Assembly: GCA_018058245.1 (NCBI GenBank)
Contig: JAGPCC010000015.1
Span: forward strand, 1 to 33,586
Length of the DNA stretch: 33,586 nucleotides
Source of the DNA: Verrucomicrobiales bacterium
GTDB lineage: Bacteria > Verrucomicrobiota > Verrucomicrobiia > Verrucomicrobiales > DEV007
Direction: 5' to 3'
Shown: positions 1-7,798 of the stretch, piece by piece
Layout of the letters: every line of letters starts with the position of its first letter
Numbering within the stretch: position 1 is the stretch's first letter
Made by a program: the position numbers and the translations under genes
The notes under the pieces: model-generated
Database searches by the model: none
Told to the model about the DNA's origin: nothing
The model's input: the letters and a program-made list of their open reading frames with translations, nothing else

Positions 1-1
1 G

Positions 2-1795
2 AAAGGCCGCCTCTCCAGCAGTTCGGATACCGTATCACTGTATTCAGGTGATACTGTACAGGTCAGAGCTGGATATGTTGATAACTACATCAGATTTCAA
101 TTGAATGAAAGCGGAACCACTGCCATGAATTCGATCTTGAATCATTTGTTGAAGAAAGAAGATGAAACTACCGAAGTTGGGAAACGGGCGAATATAGAGA
201 AGCGGACCATGGGAAATGAAGTCATTGCTCCTCAAGTTATTTCAAAAATTAGTTCCCTCGATCCTACGGAAAGAGCAGCAGCCTTGGTTATCGCCGCTCA
301 TCTTACTAGTGATCGCTCCACGATGAATTCCGTGCCCGATACAGATGGGAAAATAAAGAACTTTTCCGAAAAATTCCTCGGCTATATTGACTATGGTGAA
401 ATTTGCCTCAATGGGTTCAATTTTTCTAATGCTGACTTCTTTAATGCCGGTTTTCAAAGTTCATCGTTCAAGGGTGCGAATCTTAATAGGGCGAAATTTG
501 AGCGATGCACATTCAAGGGGGAAACGAATTTGTCAGAGATCAACAAGGTTCCTGTCTTAGCTAAAGAAGTCCAGAGAGAGGGCGTGAATTTCAACGGCGC
601 TCAGTTCGATGGGAAGGCGACTTTTAATGATTCTGATCTTACTCGAAGTAGTTTTGATAGAGCTCCCACGATTTCTGAACCTGCGGGAACAGTTCTAAAG
701 TTCGGAGAGGAAGTTACAACGTTCTTCAACGAAGTAGAATTTGTCGGGGGTAGATTAGACAATTGCTCGTTTTCGGGAGCTGTTTTCAAGAATGCGAAGT
801 TTACTGAGATTACGGTCGATCAGCCGCAGGATTCATCCGACGGTCAGGCTCAGTATAGCATCAATTTCGGAAGTGCTGGATTAGAGAAGGCGACAAAATT
901 TCTCAATGTCACAATATTGAATTGCAACTTCCCAAAATCTAATTTCGAGGGCGCGTCTGTTGGAGTGTTGGCAATTGCGGGTCATCCGGGAGATGATAAT
1001 GTCAAATCAAAATTTAATGACTGCAATTTTGCAGGGATTACGGCCTCACCTACGATTTCTCGGATCACCTTTTCCAACATCGATCTATCGCGAAGCCGAT
1101 TTTCTCCGACAACGTCCGAAAGCGTGGTGAAAGGAGCAGACCTCAAAATGGCAGCTTTTGATTCTTGTGTACTGGACAATGTACATTTCGGAAGTGCGAT
1201 TTTTTCAGAGCGTTCTACTTTAACAGCCCCTGCGACACTTTCAGGGACTGTGATCACTGGCTCGTCTGGTCAAAGAGGTAGCCTGAAAGGCTGTACTGGC
1301 AAGGGGACCGTATTTGGGCCTGACGAAACCAACATTCCATCAATGGAAAATTGTGAGTTTACGGAAGGCTCCTTTTTGGGGGGAGTCAAGGATCCCGAGC
1401 TTATCAAAACGGTGAAACTGGAGTATTCGTTTGTCTCTTCGGAAATCGCTGAACAATATACGAGTAAAAGGCACACCTTCGGAAAAGTTCCGCCTGGCTG
1501 GTTTTTACTCGTCGTAAAGCCACTAACGTCTGATATAACTAGCTTTACGATATCAGATGTACTTACTGCTTCTCCAACTGAGGACAATGAATACATTACA
1601 AATCCAAAACCTAAGTATATCGTTGAAACGTTGAGAGGTAAACTGGTGCGTTTGGGTCTTCTTGAATTCGCGAATGAAGCAGCTGGAGAAGCTGTGAAAC
1701 TGGGTCAATCTCACATATTCAGTGACGAGGAGATTAACACGGCGCTAAAAGCGCGCTACCCAGGCATTACCATAGTTCTGCCGTCGATTTACTGA
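2..1795 (+). CDS. Pentapeptide-repeat-like protein, 5' end cut by window edge
   Basis: The reading frame is open from base 2 to the TGA... stop near 1795, with the first in-window start (TTG) at 101. The codons before 101 read as ordinary protein (KGRLSSSSDTVSLYSGDT...), so the gene very probably begins before the window. Counting from the codon at 101, residues about 103-140, 161-188, 208-237 and further blocks to about 420 show the degenerate five-residue rhythm of pentapeptide repeats (FNFSN, ADFFN, SSFKG, ANLNR, AKFER). Such repeats fold as a right-handed quadrilateral beta-helix and usually serve as a scaffold or interaction surface. The last 120 residues are not repetitive and I do not recognise them. 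The next gene starts 31 bases downstream on the same strand, so it is probably the first visible gene of the protease/CHAT operon. Its base composition is noticeably more AT-rich than its neighbours. The specific function is unknown. Confidence 0.8.
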   Translation, partial: KGRLSSSSDTVSLYSGDTVQVRAGYVDNYIRFQLNESGTTAMNSILNHLLKKEDETTEVGKRANIEKRTMGNEVIAPQVISKISSLDPTERAAALVIAAHLTSDRSTMNSVPDTDGKIKNFSEKFLGYIDYGEICLNGFNFSNADFFNAGFQSSSFKGANLNRAKFERCTFKGETNLSEINKVPVLAKEVQREGVNFNGAQFDGKATFNDSDLTRSSFDRAPTISEPAGTVLKFGEEVTTFFNEVEFVGGRLDNCSFSGAVFKNAKFTEITVDQPQDSSDGQAQYSINFGSAGLEKATKFLNVTILNCNFPKSNFEGASVGVLAIAGHPGDDNVKSKFNDCNFAGITASPTISRITFSNIDLSRSRFSPTTSESVVKGADLKMAAFDSCVLDNVHFGSAIFSERSTLTAPATLSGTVITGSSGQRGSLKGCTGKGTVFGPDETNIPSMENCEFTEGSFLGGVKDPELIKTVKLEYSFVSSEIAEQYTSKRHTFGKVPPGWFLLVVKPLTSDITSFTISDVLTASPTEDNEYITNPKPKYIVETLRGKLVRLGLLEFANEAAGEAVKLGQSHIFSDEEINTALKARYPGITIVLPSIY

Positions 1796-1826
1796 TAATT
1801 CGCGATCTTCCAATCTACGTAAATCC

Positions 1827-2822
1827 ATGACTCCGCTTCAACCTTGCGACTGCAAGTCCTCCTCTAGTTCCCCGCCCGACACCGTCCCCGTGGAAGCCTT
1901 CAATGCGCTGAAGCGACAGTTAACCGAGCTTTCGGAGATTGTCCACGGCCTTGCGGTGAATCAGGCTGCTGCCTCACCCTCTCCGGCGGCGGACTCGACT
2001 CGTTCCCTCGTTCGGAGCAGCGGGGATTCCCTTGATCAGTGTGAGCGATCATCCCCTGCGGCCTTAGCTCTTCGCAGCACCCGGATTATCGGTGGAGAGG
2101 AGACAAATCGTTTTCCCCATTGCGCCTTTATTGGGCGCCGCACTGGTAGTGCCCGGCCCGAGGAATGGAGTTGGTTCTGCACCGGGGTTCTCATCAATCC
2201 TCGTGTGGTACTGAGCGCGGCTCATTGCCAGCCAAGCGCTCCCGATGTGGTCGCGTTGAATTCACGGGGATTGCATGACTTGGGGAACCGAGTCGAAAAA
2301 ATAGGCATACTAAAAAGCATCGTGCCTGACCGCTATGGACGAACCGGGCGGATCGCGAACTATGATATTGCCATTTACATTTTAGAGAGTCCAGCGGGGA
2401 CTGCTCCGGTCAATGCCGCCAGTGCTAGTGATCTGCAAAACGCCCGTCAGGTGACTCTGGCAGGGTTCGGCAGAGATGACATAAGCAGCTCGCGCGGCTT
2501 TGGCGTCAAACGTGAGGTGACCGTGGATATTCGCTCCCTGCGGAGGGGTCATGAGAATCTGGATCGTGAAGAGGCCCTGTATGGGTTCGAGTCCGACGAT
2601 GAGTTCGTCGCGGGCAGCCCGGTGATGGATTCCTGTAATGGGGATTCCGGAGGGCCTGCCTACATTGCAGATCCGAGGAATCCAAACGAGTGGCTTGTGG
2701 CAGGCCTTACCTCACGAAGCACGGCTGACAGTCTAAGCGCATGCGGAGACGGAGGAGTTTACACCCGGATCGACTCCCACTGGGACTGGATCGTCGAGGT
2801 CGCGAAGAAGTTTCTCAGGTAG
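1827..2822 (+). CDS. Trypsin-like serine protease (S1 family) with N-terminal extension
   Basis: This 331-residue protein is a chymotrypsin-fold protease. The zymogen-type activation motif is IIGG at 87-90, preceded by Arg86. The catalytic triad is His133 (in AAHC), Asp180 (in NYDIAIYIL) and Ser274 (in GDSGGP). Asp268 lies six residues before the serine, the position of trypsin Asp189, which predicts cleavage after Arg or Lys. The cysteines around the His and Ser motifs fit classical S1 disulfides. The first 86 residues form a Ser/Pro-rich, partly helical pro-region with no hydrophobic signal peptide, so the zymogen may be cytoplasmic or exported by another route. Because the site before IIGG is Arg, self-activation or activation by a similar protease is possible (inference). 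It lies between the pentapeptide gene and the cell-wall hydrolase fusion, with gaps of 31 and 44 bases. The family assignment is firm; the role in a cascade is inferred. Confidence 0.92.
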   Translation: MTPLQPCDCKSSSSSPPDTVPVEAFNALKRQLTELSEIVHGLAVNQAAASPSPAADSTRSLVRSSGDSLDQCERSSPAALALRSTRIIGGEETNRFPHCAFIGRRTGSARPEEWSWFCTGVLINPRVVLSAAHCQPSAPDVVALNSRGLHDLGNRVEKIGILKSIVPDRYGRTGRIANYDIAIYILESPAGTAPVNAASASDLQNARQVTLAGFGRDDISSSRGFGVKREVTVDIRSLRRGHENLDREEALYGFESDDEFVAGSPVMDSCNGDSGGPAYIADPRNPNEWLVAGLTSRSTADSLSACGDGGVYTRIDSHWDWIVEVAKKFLR

Positions 2823-2866
2823 CCCAAAACAACGCCCCATTTTATCACCTCAAATAAACACGACCC

Positions 2867-5761
2867 ATGAAAACGATTACGGATCTTATCAAGGAATGTT
2901 TTCCCAAGCTGACACCAGCCCAACTCAAGCGTTTCGCGGAACTAATGCATCCCGATGCTGCCACCAGGGAAGAGGAGCAATACGAAAGTCTGTCACCCAC
3001 TGCGGAGTCTCAGGATAAAGACGAAAATGAAACCTATCAGATTTTAAATCTCACCGATGGGATAGACGGCGGTCAATATTTGGTTTCCTGGAAGTCTCCC
3101 AATTTGACAAAGCTGCGCCTCGTCCACTGCGACACGCTGCTTTTCCCTTTGCCGGTCAGTGTGATCTTGCCGGAAAATGTCCAGCGAGATCTTTCGGAAC
3201 AGCTGGTTCAGTCCCTGGCAACCGGCAGCGGCATACCCTTGAACAAGGTGGACATCCCGCTCCACGCCACCGCTCTCAGAGGGGGCTACTCTGACCTGCC
3301 GTTATTAAGAGGCGGCGGGCAGCGGGGAATGTTTTCTTGGATGAAGGGACTCTTTGACCGTGACAATGACACCCCTGCAGTGACTAACCCTGAGCCACCT
3401 TCGTCGGAGAAAGAACTCAACGATCACCTCCTGACAGTCGCCGAAGCTCAGGTGAACATTCTCAGCAGCAAAGAGGGGCCTGACGGGGGCAACCTCGCCT
3501 GTGTTTGGGCGGTCGACAAAATATTTGAGATCGCCTTTGATCGAAGACTCACGCGAAGTTTGAGCACCGCTGTGATTGATGAAGAATTGTCTGATGGCAA
3601 AGGACGATTGGTGGAGGAAAAGAAGGCCAGACCGGGGCACATCATCATTTCCCCCACGGGAACCGGTAACGGGCATGGGCATATCGGAATACTGGGAAAA
3701 GACGGGAAGATTTACTCCAATTCGAGCTCTCGGGCGAGGTGGGAGCAAAACCATACTCTGGCTTCGTGGAAGAAACGTTATGTCGAGGACAAGAAAATGG
3801 CGTTGCGGTTTTACCAGGTTCTGCCAAAGACGGCGGGTGTCCGCGCCTCCGCAGCACTCGGCGCACGAGCGTCTCTTACCACGGCGTGTGATGCCATCTC
3901 GGTGAGGACCATTTCGTCGGAGGCTAACTCCGCCTTGGCAGGCATCGACCGTTATTGGGCGGCGAAGCGAGCCGAGGATGCAAATGTGCGTGGAGCTGGG
4001 ATCCCGCTCGTTGCGGAGGGAGATTCGTGGTTCGATTTCAAAATTACGCGGGATGTGATTGACTGGTTGGAGAAAGATTACCGCTATGACATTTCAAATG
4101 TAGCAAAGGCGGGAGCTTGTCTCTATGAAATGGCCTACGGTGAGGACAACGATCAACTTTCGGACCTCATCGAGCGTGATCCCAGCCAGTTGGCGGAAGT
4201 AGTTCGCCTGATCCATGAAAAGAAACCTCGCGCAGTGTTGCTCTCGGGAGCTGGCAATGACTTTGTCGGACCCGAGTTTATCATGTTGATTCACCATGTG
4301 CTGGCCAAACCAACCGGCGTGAACGCCATGGTCGTGCAAGGCCTTTTCGATAACGAAATCGAGCCTGCGTTTCGAAGAGTAATCGCCACGGTCAAGGCCG
4401 CCGCAGAGAGGGAAGGCCTGGGCGATATTCCCATCCTCGTTCACGGCTATGATTACGTCTTCCCTGACAACCGGACTGCCGCCAATTTCCTTATCAAGAG
4501 GATCGGCCCTTGGATGGGGCCTTCGTTCGAGATGAAGGGTTATCCCCTCAACAATGCGGCAGACTTGGAAAAACGACGTGCCCTAGTGAGGGTTCTCATC
4601 GATCGCGTTTATGAAATGCACGCAAAGATCGCGCGGGATTTTTCAAACATCCACATCGTTGATCTGCGTAATACGTTGACGAATGTCAGTGATTGGCATG
4701 ATGAGTTGCATCCTTCCCGTGACGGATTTCGCAGAGTGGCGACCAAATTTCACGAAACGCTGACTCATGTGTTGGCTCGCAGTGCCGTCCAAGACACGCG
4801 GGCGACGGTGCCGCGAGGGCTCGACTTACAAGCGGAAATCAATGTCGGCGTGGCTCCGATTCAAAGCGCCGATGCATCACCTCCCTACCAAGTGCGGCTG
4901 GTCGAACGCGGGTTGGATTATTCGGCCAGGCCAGAGTCTTCGGCATCCCTCTACGCAAGGGCTGAGGACGCTAGAAACCGTGAAAATATTGATCGGTGGA
5001 CGAGGATAGATCCAATCAGGGGGCTGGACTACCTTGAGCAATTGCGTGAACGCATTGTGGACGACACCCAAGGGTTGGATTCCGTCATATTAACCCGCAG
5101 TTTTTCGGTTCAGAACGGATGGGACTCCATAGAAACCACTTTGAGCGAGAGCTTGCGTTGGGTCTCTTCCGAGGGCACGTCAACGCGCGGCGGAGCAGTG
5201 CGCAGCATCCCTACTTTGGACCAACTGCGAAGCGAGTACCTCAACCTTTACCAAACGTGCGTCATTCGACCAGCGAATGCATCCACGGTTGATTGGTATA
5301 AGAACCGTATCAACGCTGGGCGAACACGCTATCAAGCAATCGGTCAGGAGCTCAACATTCCTTGGGAGTTCATCGCGGTTACTCACTCGCTCGAAGCGAG
5401 CAATGATTTCTCAAAACACCTCCACAACGGCGATCCGCTTTCAGCACGAACCGTCAGAGTGCCGGCGGGTCGCATCCCTGACGTCTCTCCGCCGTATAGC
5501 TTCGAACAGAGTGCCCGCGATGCTATGAAAATGAAAAACTATCATCTACAATCGGATTGGAGTATTGAAGCGGTTCTCTACCGCTTGGAAAGATACAACG
5601 GGTGGGGTTACCGGGGTAGAGGCATTCATACTCCCTATCTCTGGAGTTTCTCAAACCATTACACGAAAGGAAAATTCGTTAGCGATGGAGTATTCGACAA
5701 AAACGCCGTTTCGCGTCAAGCCGGGGCCGCTGTCCTGCTAAAGACCATTGACTATCCCTGA
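2867..5761 (+). CDS. Multidomain cell-wall hydrolase: NlpC/P60-like + SGNH hydrolase + lysozyme-like
   Basis: This 964-residue protein appears to join three enzymes. (1) Residues about 185-320 resemble an NlpC/P60-type cysteine peptidase, with Cys212 in LACVWAVDKIF, His270/His272 in GHGHIGI, and a following YSNSS. (2) Residues about 378-640 form an SGNH/GDSL hydrolase, with block I GDSW (Ser387), block III GAGND (461-465) and block V DELHP (Asp612, His615). (3) Residues about 780-962 match the COG5526-type lysozyme family, with IPWEFIAVTHSLEAS (candidate Glu834 or Glu843), HLHNGDPL, NGWGY and SNHYTKG. These would cut peptide cross-links, esters and glycan strands of peptidoglycan respectively; the SGNH substrate is a guess. 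Residues 1-180 hold a short helical segment and an unrecognised domain ending in a Gly/Arg-rich linker (LRGG at 137-140, LRGGG at 147-151). There is no signal peptide. The domain calls come from motif reading only. Confidence 0.82.
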   Translation: MKTITDLIKECFPKLTPAQLKRFAELMHPDAATREEEQYESLSPTAESQDKDENETYQILNLTDGIDGGQYLVSWKSPNLTKLRLVHCDTLLFPLPVSVILPENVQRDLSEQLVQSLATGSGIPLNKVDIPLHATALRGGYSDLPLLRGGGQRGMFSWMKGLFDRDNDTPAVTNPEPPSSEKELNDHLLTVAEAQVNILSSKEGPDGGNLACVWAVDKIFEIAFDRRLTRSLSTAVIDEELSDGKGRLVEEKKARPGHIIISPTGTGNGHGHIGILGKDGKIYSNSSSRARWEQNHTLASWKKRYVEDKKMALRFYQVLPKTAGVRASAALGARASLTTACDAISVRTISSEANSALAGIDRYWAAKRAEDANVRGAGIPLVAEGDSWFDFKITRDVIDWLEKDYRYDISNVAKAGACLYEMAYGEDNDQLSDLIERDPSQLAEVVRLIHEKKPRAVLLSGAGNDFVGPEFIMLIHHVLAKPTGVNAMVVQGLFDNEIEPAFRRVIATVKAAAEREGLGDIPILVHGYDYVFPDNRTAANFLIKRIGPWMGPSFEMKGYPLNNAADLEKRRALVRVLIDRVYEMHAKIARDFSNIHIVDLRNTLTNVSDWHDELHPSRDGFRRVATKFHETLTHVLARSAVQDTRATVPRGLDLQAEINVGVAPIQSADASPPYQVRLVERGLDYSARPESSASLYARAEDARNRENIDRWTRIDPIRGLDYLEQLRERIVDDTQGLDSVILTRSFSVQNGWDSIETTLSESLRWVSSEGTSTRGGAVRSIPTLDQLRSEYLNLYQTCVIRPANASTVDWYKNRINAGRTRYQAIGQELNIPWEFIAVTHSLEASNDFSKHLHNGDPLSARTVRVPAGRIPDVSPPYSFEQSARDAMKMKNYHLQSDWSIEAVLYRLERYNGWGYRGRGIHTPYLWSFSNHYTKGKFVSDGVFDKNAVSRQAGAAVLLKTIDYP

Positions 5762-5794
5762 GCCTCGGTAAACTTCGTCCACCCCATCGAACCC

Positions 5795-7759
5795 GTGATG
5801 AAACCCAGTGACGACGGCCCCCTCGACCTCGCCGGTGAGTTGTTGGGGAGCGTGTTCTCCGGCGACGAATTCAAGCCCCCGCCTGATCAGGTTGCCAGCC
5901 CTATTTTCACTGAAAAAACGAACTCCGGGAATCTTGCTGATACGGGCCGGCGGAATGGAAACGATCTCTTGAGTGGATTCACCGTCTCAAGGAGTCACCG
6001 GATGAATCTTGAGGTGGAACTGATTCAGGGTGACATCTCCCAGGCAGATACTGAGGCCATCATTCTAGCCAGATTTCAGAACATGGATCTTGGCCGGGCG
6101 GCGCTTGCGGTGGATGAGCTGATGGGTGGGGCACTGACCCGAATGGTGGAGCGACGCATGTTCAACTCGAACGTCGGAGAGATGTTTATACTACCGACAG
6201 GGCGGCATCCGATCCGTGCCGAGTTCGTGGCCGTGGCCGGGCTAGGCAACAGAAATGCCCTTATCAAAGAAGACGGTAGTCTCGCTTGGGACCTGCTCGA
6301 ACTGGTCGCGGAAAACTCAATGCGCACTCTTTTGGCTGCGGGAGTTTCGGAGTTCGCGACCCTCTTGTTTGGCAACCTTGCCGAGGCGGGCCCCAGATTG
6401 ATGAAAGAAGGGATGCGACGCTTCTTCATCGGGTTTCTGCGAGCCATGGGCGAAATGGGCCGGAATCAACGTCTCCGTCGGATTCTTCTGTGTGAAGCCG
6501 ATCCAGAACGCTACTCAAATTTGCGTGTCTGTCTGCTTGAACTGCTGCAAACCCCATTATTCGAGAATATTCAGGTAGAGGTCAACGAGACGATCCTGCC
6601 GATCCCTTCCGTACAAGAGCACCGCAGCATGATGGCTGCCGCCGCTGGGGAAGAGGGACGCGATCCTGCCTACCTGATCGTTACGACGGGCCAAGTGGAT
6701 TCGGAGATCGAGTTTGTCATGACCTTCATTTCTCCGGAAGGTCGCTCGACCGTGCCTCAAGAGCGAATCAGAATCTCGAAGCTAGCCCTTGAGAATTTGC
6801 TTCAGGCAATAAGTCCGCAAATGGCACAGTCAGGGGCCATCACGGAAACGCTTGTCGAACGGGTCGGCGCGGACCTGTCCGGTTTGTTGTTGCATCCCAA
6901 TCATTTGGCCATCCTTGCGTCCTTGGAGGATTGTCCTTTGATCATCGTTCATGACAAAGAAGCCTCGCGCGTGCCATGGGAAGTGTTGAGGGACGGCGGG
7001 ACGAATCGACCTTTTGCCTGCGGAGGAGGTATCAGCCGCCAGTATGCTGCCACGAATCTGTCAGTAGCAAAGTGGGGCGAATCGCTTCGTGACGATGAAA
7101 CGTTAAGCGTACTGCTGGTCATCAATCCGACCGGCGACCTCGATGGAGCAGAGCAGGAAGGCAGGGAAATCCACAATATCCTCGCGACTATGCCTGGAAT
7201 CAATTTCGGCGAAGTTAACGGTCGACAGGCTACCAAACGGACACTTCTGGAACATTTTCGTTCGGGGCGCTACGATGTCATTCATTTTGCCGGGCACGCG
7301 TTTTACGACGCCGCCTCCCCGGAGAACAGTGGCATTCTTTGCGCTCGTGATGAATCAGGGGGCGACGCTGTGATACGCGGAACTGACTTAGCGTCAATGG
7401 GGCGGCTGCCCATGCTGATGTTCTTCAACGCGTGCGAGAGCGCTCGAATTCGGAACGTAGAGAACAACCTGATAAAAGTTGCCGGCGCGGCGGAAGCCAT
7501 CATGCGAGGTGGTGTTGCCAATTTCGTCGGAACGTATTGGCCGGTCTCCGATACCGCAGCGAGCGTCTTCGCCTCCACTTTCTACACCAATATCTGTATG
7601 GGGTGTCCGCTCGGCAAGGCGGTCACAGCTGCGAGACGCTCGGTGTTGGATGCTCGGAGCGGAGACTGGGCCGACTACCTGCATTATGGGCAGCCTAATT
7701 TTATAATCAAAGAGAATTCCAAGGGGAAGACTGGAACTTCCGCCGCGTCGCTTTCTTAG
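5795..7759 (+). CDS. CHAT-domain caspase-like protease with M17-N/macro-like N-terminal domain (paralog 1)
   Basis: This is a 654-residue protein. The C-terminal half (about 365-636) is a CHAT domain (clan CD cysteine protease related to caspases). The catalytic His501 is in HFAGH and Cys547 is in FFNACES, followed by the conserved GGVANFVGTYWPV strand and the closing YLHYGQPNF. Residues about 72-200 (VELIQGDISQADTEAII, then GEMFILPTGR) resemble the macro-like N-terminal domain of M17 leucine aminopeptidases. The metal-binding M17 catalytic half is absent, so this part is probably a ligand-sensing or interaction module. There is no signal peptide or membrane segment. It starts 33 bases after the cell-wall hydrolase gene and 39 bases before its paralog. 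CHAT proteases in bacteria act in regulated proteolysis, including Csx29 of type III-E CRISPR. The substrate here is unknown; the neighbouring trypsin zymogen or hydrolase fusion are candidates (inference). Confidence 0.9.
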   Translation: MMKPSDDGPLDLAGELLGSVFSGDEFKPPPDQVASPIFTEKTNSGNLADTGRRNGNDLLSGFTVSRSHRMNLEVELIQGDISQADTEAIILARFQNMDLGRAALAVDELMGGALTRMVERRMFNSNVGEMFILPTGRHPIRAEFVAVAGLGNRNALIKEDGSLAWDLLELVAENSMRTLLAAGVSEFATLLFGNLAEAGPRLMKEGMRRFFIGFLRAMGEMGRNQRLRRILLCEADPERYSNLRVCLLELLQTPLFENIQVEVNETILPIPSVQEHRSMMAAAAGEEGRDPAYLIVTTGQVDSEIEFVMTFISPEGRSTVPQERIRISKLALENLLQAISPQMAQSGAITETLVERVGADLSGLLLHPNHLAILASLEDCPLIIVHDKEASRVPWEVLRDGGTNRPFACGGGISRQYAATNLSVAKWGESLRDDETLSVLLVINPTGDLDGAEQEGREIHNILATMPGINFGEVNGRQATKRTLLEHFRSGRYDVIHFAGHAFYDAASPENSGILCARDESGGDAVIRGTDLASMGRLPMLMFFNACESARIRNVENNLIKVAGAAEAIMRGGVANFVGTYWPVSDTAASVFASTFYTNICMGCPLGKAVTAARRSVLDARSGDWADYLHYGQPNFIIKENSKGKTGTSAASLS

Positions 7760-7798
7760 TGCTTTCTCCAACCATTTTCAGCAGTCAGGATAAAATCG

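Noticed and set aside
3270..3330. Ubiquitin-like C-terminus in the hydrolase fusion (LRGG twice)
   Set aside because: The preceding residues do not show a ubiquitin-like beta-grasp pattern that I can recognise and the motif is internal. A protease-cut linker is the simpler reading.
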